Source of the DNA: Cornus controversa
Taxonomy: Eukaryota; Streptophyta; Magnoliopsida; Cornales; Cornaceae
DNA length: 64,000 bases
Direction: 5' to 3'
Assembly (NCBI GenBank): GCA_026545225.1
Contig: CM048845.1
Location: 63,845,033-63,909,032 of the forward strand
Each line of letters begins with the position of its first letter. The first letter of the stretch is position 1. Of the stretch, positions 11,959 through 22,956 are shown piece by piece. The position numbers and the translations under genes were made by a program. The notes below the pieces were generated by a model. That model searched no databases, was not told where the DNA came from, and worked only from the letters and a program-made list of their open reading frames with translations.

Positions 11959-12844
11959 TTATGTGTTATGAATCTTAATGCATAGTAAATTTCCTTTGGC
12001 TAGAAAATATAAGCCTTGCCTGGGTGGTCCTTTTAGATGCCACAAAAGATGATGAACAAAATCTAACTGAGGTTTTCTCGGTTCTCTCATGAATTGGTTT
12101 AGAATGTGCACCAAATACATGATTTTCGATCTCGTGATAGTGAGATAAATGAGTCGTCCAACCAATCTTCTATAAGTGGATGGATTTTTTAATAATTTTC
12201 CTTCTATGGGCAAGAGCTTAATGTTTTCTTCTATAAGTGTCGGTGATGGTTTGGCCCTAAACAAGCCTACTTCATCCAAGATATCAAGAGTATATTTTCG
12301 TTGAGATACCGAAATACCATCAGTAGAACGAGCAACTTCAACACCGAGAAAGTATCATAACTAGTCAAGATCTTTAATACAAAATTTGGTGCGAAGAAAA
12401 TCTTTAAGAGCGACAATGGCATTGTTGTCGTTACCGATAATAATCATATAATCTACATAGATGGGTACAGTTGTGGAATAGTCACCAGAAACCTTAGTAA
12501 AAAGGAATAATTAACTCTCGACTGATGAAAACCATCTTGTTAAATGGTAGTAGAAAACTTATTAAACCAGTTGCAGGAAACTTGTTTAAGCCTATAGAGT
12601 GACTTGTTGAGTCAACATACCATAAATTTCTCCCCCTATCATTGAAAACCAGAAGGTAGCTGTATATATACCTCCTCAAGTAAATCACCATGAAGGAATG
12701 CATTTTGAACATCCATTTGATGAAAAGACCAATTGTGAATGACAGCACAACAAGTAAGCAACAGACGGTAGTCGATTTGGCAATAGGAGCAAACGTCTCT
12801 TTATAGTCAATCCCTTCGTGTTGAGTGAAACCTTTTGCCACCAA
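11959..12844 (-). pseudogene. Copia reverse transcriptase remnant
   Basis: Minus-strand fragments of the copia RT domain. The first part (12844-12494) carries MVAKGFTQHEGIDYKETFAP, the classic start of copia RT, and IKWMFKMHSFM, a mutated form of the usual region that follows. The last part (12279-11959) carries the YRRLVGRLIYLTITRSKI segment and the FMREPRKP segment. The middle, including the expected YVDDM box, is out of frame. RNase H is missing. Confidence 0.85.
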
Positions 12845-13539
12845 CCAAGCTTTGTACTGCTCTACTGTGCCATCCGAGTTGTGTTTAATCTTCTATACCA
12901 ATTTACACTCAATAGGAAGATGGCAGGAAAGAAGTGATGTAATTCCGCAGCTATAGCCTCTCACCATTTAGGATCCAAAATAGCATGTTCATATGTCATA
13001 GGTTCTACAAGAGTAATGATAGTATAGATAAAACTTTGATAATTAGGTGAAAGTTGTGCATAAGAAAGATACTGAGGTAATGGATGACGCGTACCTGACG
13101 AAGAAGATGATGAGCTGAGAGCAACCATGGCCATGTTGTAGAGGTGAAGTTGTGGAGTTTAACATTTGGTTGTTTGATACGGTCGGAATGGCAAAGATAA
13201 GGAATAGGAGGAGGTGGTTGAGCAGTGGGGTTGTCGAGAGATGCAAGTTCAGTTAAATCAAACATGACGTGAGGAAGTTATGGTGTCGCATGGGCTGACT
13301 GTATCAGGGGAAGTTGGTTTAACTGGGCTTGGGCCATTTAGATTGGGAAGAATCTGTATGTCTGAGTTGTGTGGTAAATGAAGAACAACCCTATCTTGGT
13401 GAAGCTCTCGAGGGTTATTATGGAAAGGAAAAATATGTTCATAAAAGACAATATCTTGGGAAGAAAATAATTTATGTGTATGAAGATCATAAACTCGATA
13501 ACCCTTTTGACCAAGAGAATAACCAACAAAAATGTAATG

Positions 13540-14440
13540 GCAAGCTCATTGATCAAATTTGTGTGTGGGTGTAAGATTAGTGGCATAGCAAAGGCACCTA
13601 AAACTGCGGAGATGAGTGTATGTAGGTTGCATTTTGTGGAGCATTTGGTATGGAGATTTGTGAGAAAGGAAGGGTGTAGGTTGATGATTAATCAAATAGC
13701 AAGTCGTTTGGACACTTTCCTCCCAAAATTTCAATGGTAAGTTTGCTTAAAATGGAGAGCCCTGCCCACATTTAAAAGATGACGATGTTTCCTCTCAACT
13801 ACCCCATTTTTGTTGAGGGGTTGAGGTACATGAATGATGAAAAATAATTCCCTTAGTGTTTAGGAAATATTTCATTGTTACAAATTCAGCTCCATTGTCG
13901 GTTCGAAGAGTTTTGACATGACAATTAAATTGTCTTTCCACCAAGAAAATAAAAAATTACAATATCCCTTGTGTTTTTGACTTAAAAATCATGAGATATA
14001 TCCAAGTATATCAAGTAAAATCATCAACAATTGTTAAGAAATAACAAGCCTCAGAATGAGAATTTATTCGGTGTGGTCCCCAAATATCATAATGTATCAA
14101 ATCAAAACATGCTTGCGAAGAAATTAAATTAGATGGAAAAGATAAGCGAGTTTGTTTGGCTAAAAGACAAATTTCACAAACATATTTGGAATTAAAATAA
14201 ATTTCAGAATTTATCTTGGTAAGAACTTAGAGAAGATTGGAGGATGGATGTTCGAGGCATTGGTGCCATAAGTTGGAGTGTTTGCAGATGTTGTAGGCCA
14301 AGGCTGGGTTTTGATCTTGTGTTAGGTAGTCAAGACCATTATGTTACTTGCCCAGACCAATCATCTTCCTCGTAGCAGCGTCCTGTGCAACACAAAAATC
14401 AGGAAACAATATCACTATACACTTTAATGCTCATGTCAAT
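13540..14440 (-). pseudogene. Copia integrase remnant
   Basis: Read on the minus strand across frames, the sequence shows the zinc-binding pattern (LWHQCLEHPS, then CEICLLAKQTRLSF), a first catalytic Asp in HYDIWGP, TIVDDFTWYTW, and the second Asp in LRTDNGAEF. The C-terminal part (13734-13546) reads YLINHQPTPFLSHKSPYQML and LRSFRCLCYATN. Several stops and a frameshift lie between the pieces, so it is inactive. Confidence 0.85.
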
Positions 14441-14463
14441 TTGCTGACTGATAGTAAATTAAT

Positions 14464-14679
14464 TTAAAATTGTTGAACTTTGAGCACTTCATCAAGTTTA
14501 ATATGTATTGTAACATGTAATGAACCAGTGGAATCGATGTGTGTCTGACCACCATCTGGCAACTGAATGGTGGTTAACTTGGGCAAACATTTCAGATTCA
14601 TTAATTCAATCAAAGAATTCACATGATCCATGACGCCACTATCAATAATCCAACATAAACTCGAGTGTGAGGCAACCAT
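14464..14679 (-). pseudogene. Copia aspartic protease remnant
   Basis: The minus-strand ORF reads WIIDSGVMDHV, the copia protease active site with the DSG triad retained, and continues with LPDGGQTHIDSTGS. Copia protease releases gag and pol products inside the virus-like particle. Here it is an isolated piece of a broken pol gene. Confidence 0.8.
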
Positions 14680-15007
14680 AATTACTTTAGATTATAGTGT
14701 AATAATACCTGTGGCATTTGCAAAGTGTTGTGGGTTACCATCATTGTTTTTTTGAAGCATGACCATCAACTGGTCATATTTTTCAATTGTGAGTTTCGGT
14801 CCATCGTTGGAAAAAGGAAGGTTTTGCTCCAATCTCCGTCACTTTATTTGGTTCAGTCTTCGCATGATTTGCATTTGAACGTCATTGGTTTGGAGGCTTC
14901 ACATTCTTTCCATAAAGCTTGTGACCCACCGGGAAATGATAATAACATTTTTCGATGATGTGGTAGTCTTGATCACAATACAAATAGTGCAGCGTATTCT
15001 TTTGCTT

Positions 15008-15787
15008 CTAAACCTGATAAGCGTAAATCGTCTTATTATTATAAGCTGCAAGCATGGCATGGTGGTTCATGTTGCCTCGATTGAGAGAAACTTCAACCTG
15101 TTTCTTTTGTTGAAGGACGAGTGAATAAACTTGACGTGTATCGGGTAGAGGCTGCATTAATAGAATTTGTCCACGAACAACGGCATAACTATCATTCAAT
15201 CCCATGAGAAACTGCATGAGTCTCTCCTTTTTATCCCATTTTGTTAATTTATTTTAATCCACCGCATGGGTAAGTCAATGTCTCATGATATGATGAAAGT
15301 TAGTCCCAAAGAGCTTTCAGTTTGGTATAGTAAACGGAGATGGATTGCTGCCCTTGTCTATGTTTACAATTTCTCGCTTAATATAATAAATTCTTGAGTC
15401 CTTTCCTTGGGAGAAACGCTCTTGTAGGTCTGCCCAAACCTCTGCTGCGATTTTTGTTAAAATCAGGCTGTTTGATATGTTAGGATGAATAGAGTTCAAT
15501 AACCATGACAAGACCATGGCATTGCAGCACTGCCATGAAGGAAAAGTGACGTCAGTCAAGGGAGGTGGCTTGATCGAACTTATGACAAATCTGATCTTGT
15601 TCTTAGCACTCAGGCCAATTCTCATAACACGACTCCATATGTTATAGTTGTCTCCTTCAAGTAGTTTGAAAACGAGTAGAATACTTAGATGATCAGAGTG
15701 ATATAGGGAGTAGGGATCTGAGACATCTAGTGTGGCCTCGCACTGTGTAATTTCTGTTTTGCTGCTACTGCTATTTTTATCTTCCAT
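15008..15787 (-). pseudogene. Copia gag remnant
   Basis: The minus-strand ORF from 15787 begins MEDKNSSSSKTE and contains LEGDNYNIWSRVMRIGLSAK, the conserved N-terminal motif of plant copia gag, followed by the SWLLNSIHPNIS and VWADLQERFSQG segments. After a break it resumes at 15217 with FLMGLNDSYAVVRGQILLMQ, a typical gag motif. Gag would form the particle shell. A stop near 15317 and a frameshift split it. Confidence 0.9.
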
Positions 15788-15856
15788 GGTGATGGCGACA
15801 ACAAGGGATTAAGGTTTGTGGAAGCGTTGTAGGGTTTCAGAGTCACTAGGTTTGAT

Positions 15857-15868
15857 GCTCTGATACCA
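15857..15868 (-). promoter_or_regulatory. Primer binding site of the copia element
   Basis: The minus strand reads TGGTATCAGAGC, the complement of the initiator methionine tRNA 3' end used by most plant copia elements. It sits directly beside the LTR end. Confidence 0.95.
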
Positions 15869-16214
15869 TGTAAAAATGATTTGAATATTAGATAATATTT
15901 CTTCAATTAATTTCCAATACTATATACAAATGAGAAATATTACTCTTATACAAGCCAGCTAACCTATTCTAGGTAAGTTTTGTACAAGCAATCAATTACA
16001 ATCACTAATTCATACGAACCTATAATCAAGCAAATCCATTTCTATAGTTGTGCAGATCTTCATTCTTTCCCGTTAATACATGCAATATTTCATTGATTTA
16101 TTTATGATTCAATCATGTAAACAATTATAAATATTGTTCATTTTCTACACTAAGAAGTAGTGCATCAATGTACCAAAAATGGTGCATTGATCTACTACAC
16201 GTATTATCCCAACA
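15869..16214 (-). repeat. 5' LTR of the copia element (346 bp)
   Basis: On the minus strand the LTR starts TGTTGGGATAATACGTG and ends CATTTTTACA, so it has TG...CA ends and abuts the primer site. The partner 3' LTR was not found to the left, so no target duplication can be tested. Confidence 0.85.
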
Positions 16215-17205
16215 ACCATTATTTTTCAACATATATCTGTGGGCATTTAGACATAAATGGAAATAAAGTTTCTCACCTCATTGAACCCAAATGTTCCAGT
16301 GATACAAACCAAAGTGTACTAGTAAATAGGAAAGACTAGTAATATTGTAGTATACGTTACATACTATTTAAAATGAGAGAAATATTTTATAGAGTTGGAG
16401 AGAGATACTAATATATAGAGAGAACAAAAGAGCAATGTTGTGAGAATGAGGGGGAGGATCGTTGGAGATGAAGCACCATTGTGAGAATGATAAGGAGGAT
16501 TGTTGGAGAAAGAGAACATTGTCATGAAAATGAGGGAGAGTTGTCAGAAAAAACGAGTTTTCGCACAACGAAAGAAAATATATTTTTTGATCCATCCTCA
16601 ATTGTTTTAATTAACCAATTTATGTTTACCAAAGAGGGAGGAATTAATAGGACCTTTGGACATCATGTAGACTGTCTTTGGGGAGGTAAATCTTCAATCT
16701 CTTTGAATCTCTTAGTGTGAAAACTTCAAATCCCATGGCTGATTTTCGTTTCCAAGTACAACAGCTTAAAACCCAGTTTTGACCTGTTTACAGATCTTGG
16801 AATATAATCGAATAATATATCAAATCAAAGCCTTTAGAATTAATTTTTCTTTTTTTGCGCATTTTCAAGTTAATCTGATGAGTAGCGAAAAAGTTATGAT
16901 TGTTTGAATGAGTGTTATTCCAAGAAAAATCAAACCAAAAAGTTTCAATTCTTCAAGTCCTCGAATTTTCTACTTAAATTTGATTTCTATGGCTCCAAAT
17001 CTTCATTCATATATCATTGTGTAGAATCCACGAGCAAAAGAAGAGTGGACTTCAAGTTACCTTTCAACTAGGGTTAAGGAGAAATAAAGAAAAAGAAACT
17101 TGTTTCTTAGATTACCCACAATGGGTGGCCGCCCCACTCTCCTTATCCAATCCTAACTCTACCTTTGACTTTTGCTTGCTCTCTAAATTAGGTTAGGAGG
17201 TTGTA
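16215..17205. other. Intergenic, no gene recognised
   Basis: Only short ORFs without motifs. GA-rich direct repeats of the type GTGAGAATGA..GGAGGAT..GTTGGAGA recur at 16440-16545. The stretch after 16735 resembles LTR-type sequence but boundaries are not visible. Confidence 0.35.
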
Positions 17206-17770
17206 GGCTTGTAAACGGATCGAATTTAGACTGGATCGACCATAATTCATATCCGATTTGTTCAACTAATGGATTATCAGATTTAGATCAATAACGGGTT
17301 ATCAAATTGAATGTTCTAATCCATATCCTAATTACTTAGATTCAGATTGGAATCGGATCGTAAAAACGTCTAACTAACCTTCACAATGAATAACACATAA
17401 TGTGATTTTAGAATTTAGACATCAAATTGGTACACTTAGAGGGTATGCATTTGACTTTTCATTTAAGAAAAAAACAATAACAGGAGACAAAATAGAGAGA
17501 GGGAATAAGAAGAAAATAATGATAAAAATATTTTAGTAATATGAAAGTATTTGTATATTTATAGCATTAGATAATATATTTATAGTATATTATATCAGAT
17601 CGGATTATTATCGAATCAGTTTGACCATAATCCATATCTGGTTTGTTTAATTAACGGATTATCGAATTTGAATCACTAACAAATTATCGGATTGAATGGT
17701 TCAATCCATATCTTAATTATTGACTCAAATTCAGATCAGATTCGGATCAAAATTGATCCATTGACAGGTC
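17206..17770. mobile_element. TA-flanked terminal-repeat element with internal direct repeats
   Basis: A 565-bp non-coding element. The left end GGCTTGTAAACGGATC is mirrored by the right end GATCCATTGACAGGTC. TA lies on both sides (17204-17205 and 17771-17772), as expected for a TA target duplication. Inside, the first about 165 bp and the last about 170 bp are also direct repeats: both carry GACCATAATxCATATC, GGATTATC and TCAATCCATATC-like blocks in the same order. It resembles a non-autonomous DNA transposon, but the superfamily is not certain. Confidence 0.6.
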
Positions 17771-17772
17771 TA

Positions 17773-20700
17773 GGAGTGGGATCTAGATGGGCCTATTCTT
17801 TTCTTGGCTTTAATCCTTATTTAATTGGTTTGTCAACTCTTGACCCAATTAATAAATTCATTAATTATTTTTAATTCCACTAAATCAAAACAATTGCACT
17901 CCAAGATGTGAATAAAAACTAACGTTACTAAATATTGCAAACTGGCCCCTCCATGTTAATTAGTTGAATGGCCATGTAAAAACCATTAATCCATCAAGTT
18001 AATTAAATCATATTTTGCTACTAGGTTTGGAAATTATTTGGTCACATAAATTAAATAAATTAAATATAACGGACCAGATTTATGTGATCAAACAAATCTA
18101 TCCAAAATATTAACACCATACGGGTTCCATATTGAAAAGTATGTTCCAAAGCTCATAATCACAAATTACCAAAATATTAAAGTGTGTCGACCTGTAGGTC
18201 ACTTAAGTAAATCAAAGCAATCCACGACAATGAACCAGAGTCTATAAATTTCTCAAGATTAAGAGTCTATTCGTTTTAGCAACCGATAGAAAATTTTACT
18301 TATGATAGTCCAAGTAATTCTCTACTTATCTTCGATCCAGTTCAGTGCGTTCAACACACCAACACAATTGATTTTGAGTCTTCCACTTGGGTAACTGAGA
18401 TAAGTCACTCTAATAAATAGAAATTCAGTATGCTACATTATACTTAATAGAAAATCCAATTCTATTAAAGAATGCAAACTAATTTATAATTATTATTACC
18501 AATGATTTATATCTCCTATACATATATGACCCCCATATGTACATAAACCATTTAATTATAATTAAAGGGGGCCTCTCTAATCGGTGAAAAGGTTCACGTT
18601 CCTTCCTTCCTGACCTTCCCATTCGTCAAAGCACGTTGAACACTGACTCTGAGTTAGAAAGCTTTCTCCTCTTTGGCCCCCTTTCCATTAGTCTCATGTT
18701 GCCTATGATTCTTCCTCGCCGTAATAATATCTCGGGGTTTATAGCAAGAACTTGGTATATTTATTATACAACCATTAAGGAAAGTGTTGTTAGGTCGGAG
18801 TGTCTTTTTCTTAAACTCGTTGAGTAGCATTGGTGATTGCATTATTTGAGAGTGGGAGGAGGTCCATTTAGGATAAAATTGCTAGTCACTGAATATCACG
18901 ATGTATAAGGAAATACAAGGGGTGCTCCTTTCATCAGTCGAGCTAGTCTAGTTTCAGCAACCGTATGAATCGATCGAGTTGAACCCCTTTCCCAATTGAA
19001 TAATTTATGATTTTATTAATTCTAAATGTCGTATTACAATCAAATGGCCTTGAAGGGCACACACAAATCCCAACAACAACCATTATCAATGAATCATTGT
19101 AAGTGATATCAGGGTTTAACAATAAAGCACAAGAGGGAGAGGATAAAGATCCTCTAAGTTAACTGCTCTCTACATTATCATAAGTTGAATTAGTAAGAGT
19201 TTGACATATGGCATTTTGCATAGATGCAGGACTCAAAATGAACCACATTAGCTAATAAAAAAAGTTGTAAACGTGATTGTTTCAAGTCTCTTCAAATTTG
19301 TAACTATTTTAATGTTTTCTACCATTTTGATGTTTTTCAACTAGAAAGATATTTTGGTAATTAGACACGGGGAGGGGCAGTTCAGTCAAACCAAGTTTAG
19401 AGTTCCCTAAGACATGTTGGTCATGCAAAAACTTTAGAAGTTACTTCTTTTGTAGTTCTTTGAAAAAGTGCACAAAAAGTATAGGTGCACATAATTTGGT
19501 TTAGGAGGTAAACTAGAACTGAACTGATTCAAACTATTTTAACAAAATTGGAACCGAACGGAACCATTAGATTTCCTTGAAGCGAATCATATAAGTCTGG
19601 TTTAGATTAATTCACTTCCACATATTGAGTTTAATTGCCTAAAGACAATTTAATAATAATTTTTTTCAACAATGGTCCCACCTCACTTAAGGCACTTCAT
19701 AATTCACAATTGGACACATGCAGTTCCTATATCTTACATGTACCGGACAATTGTCAAACAATTTATTGTGGATAGTTTCAAGAGGATTAGAACTTCCAAC
19801 CACCATCTATAATTTTCTTAACCCCCAACTTTTATTACTTAAATGAAATTTTCTTTTAGTTTCTGGTCAAGAGTGCATTCTGTTGAGTAAAAAGGTTTCC
19901 AAAACCTTTACTCCGATCCACTTTTAGTCTTTGGCCTAATTTGATTCTTATATTCTTTGACTCAATTTTTTTCTCTTATATTTCAGTCCATCATTGTTTT
20001 ACTCTCTCACAATTTTATTCTTTAGACAAATTTTATAACTTGCAAGTTTTGAATCTTTTGTTACATATTTAATGCTCCCTTTATTACCATAATTTTAGCC
20101 TACATATTTATGATAAGGAACAAGACCCCATAGCTCTGTAAAAGGTTAGACTAATCTCCGAGATTTGATATATACAGAAAATTCTACACCACTTTCTTCC
20201 TCTATGCATCTCTCACTCACGTTTTCCTCTATCTTTCTCTTAAGTTTTAACAAGACTTCAACCTATTATCTAAATTTTCTACATATAGTTTTTGGAGTTT
20301 TCTCTGGACATCTTCGACGCTTTAGGCTTGCTTTCTCACCTAATTTTTTTGCTGACATGTCCTAGTCGAGTTGATGCTAGCTTGGGTATTCTTTTTTTAG
20401 GACAACGCAATTTACATGTCTCACCTTTTATCAGACTAGTTCTTTCTTGAATTTCAAGTTATTAATAATTTAAGAATTTTACTAGTTGATGTATTGAATT
20501 TTTTTGCTTTATTTTTGTTGAATTATATTATTTATTATTGTGGATGTTCGTGATTAAATAAAATATACTTAACAAATTTTTTTATTTTAAAAATCTATCA
20601 AAAACGTAATATGCTGACAAGGGATATAATATTATTTTATTAAACTATATGCGGTGAAAAAATGGAAATTTATAACCTTGATCAAAGTGTGACAAAAGTT

Positions 20701-20885
20701 GACAGCTAACTACGGGAACCAAATATTTTATAAGTATTGCGGTTCAAATCAAAGTGGTTTGATTTTTTTTCTTTCTTTTTTACCACTAAATTGTGAACTG
20801 AAGCAGTACTATTTTTTGAACTGAAAGGGAAACTGTGGATGCATAGAACCAAATCAAGTCGTATGGTCACAATTGGTTTAAACAA
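17773..20885. other. Intergenic, partly LTR-like
   Basis: No gene supported. 17780-18450 has the style of a plant copia LTR (ATTAATT-rich stretch, then GTGTCGACCTGTAGGTCAC at 18185), without visible ends. An imperfect inverted repeat, TTTGGTCACATAAAT and ATTTATGTGATCAAA, lies at 18038-18092. The rest, to 20.9 kb, is ordinary AT-rich DNA with short ORFs. Confidence 0.35.
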
Positions 20886-22243
20886 GGGTAAATTACACTG
20901 ATATCTTCTGATGTTTGGACAAATTATACATGAATAAATCATTTGATATTTATTATTTTCACTTTTCTTAAAGTTTGGCATCTGTGTTCAAGGGCGGAGC
21001 CAGGAAATTTAGTTTGGGGAGACCAAATTTACATTATGTAATTAAAATTTGAAAATATTAACAACCAATTGTAATATAATTTTTTTAAATTTTAGTTATA
21101 GTGTTATATATCTTGAGAAATTTGTTCAGGAATTTTTTTTTCAAAATTGAGAAAAATGCAACTTAAATAATTAGGGACATTAGTGTATTTCTCTTTTGAA
21201 TAAATATAATAGATATTGTACATGTGTATATGTAAATAAAATAACGATTTGTTGTGATAAGGATTACAATGTTAATGAACTAAAATTTTTATTTCACAAT
21301 ATTTGGATGTTTAAAAGTATGGCTATCAGGTTTAAGTTTAATTTTTTTTTATATAGTTTTCAATGGAATACAAGCTAAATTTATTTTCAAATTCTCTATT
21401 TAGGGTCAAAACATTAAAATTTTTTATTATACCCTCAAAAAAAATAATTAATTTTAAATAGTACACTAAGATTTATTAATTTTGGGTGGGCCATGAACCC
21501 CCCCCCCCCCCCCCCCCCCCGCTCCACTCCTGCCTGTGTTCAATGACACTCCGTGGTGTTTTCTTTCTGTTAGAATCATTTTTAAAAATGACCATTTTAC
21601 TCTTTCCTTAAAAGATATTGGATAAATTGCATTGACTTCCTTTAAGGTTTGATCAAATTACACATAGATGGAGCGTTTAGGGTTATTATTTTGACCTCAC
21701 CTAAACTCGCAAGTGATGATAAAAAAAATACCCCGAAAGTCAATAATTCCCTCAAATTATTATAATATATATTATAATGCAAATATTTATTAAACTAAAA
21801 AATCTTTTATGTCATTCAATTAAATTTATTTGTGTAAGGCTAGTTATAAAGCAAACTTTGTCTCTCTCGTTTTATCATATATACATACATGCATATATAT
21901 ATATGTATGCAAACATGATTGAGCTGAAGTTTATGATTTTGGTGCTAATGATGGTGTTGGGTGATGATGGTGGCAATCGCTCTTTGTTTTGCTCATCATA
22001 CAGATTGCTATTGTCACCAACTTGCTTTGAAGGATAATATGAGTGCTATTATTGTCTTTTCATACAAGAGAATGGATGACCATTTTCTAAAATTTCGTTC
22101 ATGGTTCTGACGACAAGAAAACAACAAGGTTGTTGTTAAGCACACACGCCAAATCTTAGGAGAGGTTAAAGTAATAATAAATCTCAAATGCTCTATCTGT
22201 GTATAATTTGACAAAACGTTAAAGGATATTAGTGTAATTTACC
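20886..22243. mobile_element. Terminal-repeat element interrupted by another MITE
   Basis: The left end GGGTAAATTACACTGATATC is mirrored by the right end GATATTAGTGTAATTTACCT. A related internal block, ATATTGGATAAATTGCATTGAC, occurs near 21610. This style of end is common in Mutator-like non-autonomous elements, but no 9-bp target duplication is seen. The element at 20992-21533 is inserted inside it. Confidence 0.45.
20992..21533. mobile_element. MITE with 10-bp target duplication
   Basis: The element starts GGGCGGAGCCAGGA and ends GCTCCACTCCTGC, imperfect inverted ends of the GGGGCGGAGCCAGG type widespread in plants. CTGTGTTCAA is repeated exactly on both sides (20982-20991 and 21534-21543). 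Removing it restores a continuous ATCTGTGTTCAATGACAC sequence. There is no transposase. It contains a run of 23 C at 21498-21520 next to its right end. Confidence 0.85.
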
Positions 22244-22690
22244 TATGAGGGTAAAAATGACATTTTGCACTCTAACTTAACATTGTTATAAGTTTAACAT
22301 TCACAAGAAAGATAAGAGGAATAACAATCAAACACTCCACTCACGTGTAATTTGCTCAAGTCTCATTAAAAGTCACTCTAATTTATCCAATATAAAATAA
22401 CGGATTTATATGGTTTTATGTGCACTTGTTATAATTTTGCTTTTAAATTTGTACGAATTTGAAGTTTTTCAAAAAAGAAAAAAAAAAAAAAGGATTTATT
22501 TGATTCAATAATTGAAAATAGTTTTCAGTAATTGAAAATAAAAAACTATTAAGGTAGTTGTCAAAACAGTTTTCCCCCCAAAGTTGCATTAGAAGTGTTG
22601 TTATAGGTTCCAAGTCTTAGTACCAAATTTGGTAAGTTTGCCTTTAAATTTGTACTTGTGAATTTGTAGTCAAAAAGAAAAAAAGGGGGC
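22244..22690. other. Upstream region of the 22.8-kb gene
   Basis: AT-rich, with an A-run near 22470-22490 and no supported gene. It ends in the promoter-proximal segment with telo-box motifs. Confidence 0.4.
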
Positions 22691-22713
22691 AAAAAAGATT
22701 TAAGTTGGAATAT

Positions 22714-22755
22714 AAACCCTAGGAGAGAGAAAAGAAGTCCTGTCCCAAACCCTAA
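22714..22755 (+). promoter_or_regulatory. Two telo-box-like motifs before the start codon
   Basis: AAACCCTAGG at 22714 and AAACCCTAA at 22747 lie 74 and 41 bp before the start codon of the next gene. AAACCCTA telo-boxes are known elements in plant promoters and leaders of genes active in dividing cells. Function here is inferred only from motif and position. Confidence 0.55.
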
Positions 22756-22787
22756 CGAAAGAGATTTTACAGATTCATTCATTCAAC

Positions 22788-22892
22788 ATGAAGCGGAAGG
22801 ATCTTGACGAGACGTCATTATACAATGACTTCATAGATATCTCTCTCTCTTCTCGCTACGCAAAACTCAGGAGATTGGTATGCCAGTGCCCT

Positions 22893-22956
<64 letters not shown>

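Larger units (their letters stand above)
11950..16214 (-). mobile_element. Ty1/copia retrotransposon, decayed, 3' end lost
   Basis: A minus-strand copia element. From right to left it has a 5' LTR (15869-16214), primer site (15857-15868), gag, protease, integrase and the start and end of the reverse transcriptase. RNase H, the polypurine tract and the 3' LTR are absent: the coding sequence stops near 11960 next to the gypsy-type LTR. Frameshifts and stops interrupt every domain, so the element cannot make a complete polyprotein. Confidence 0.85.
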
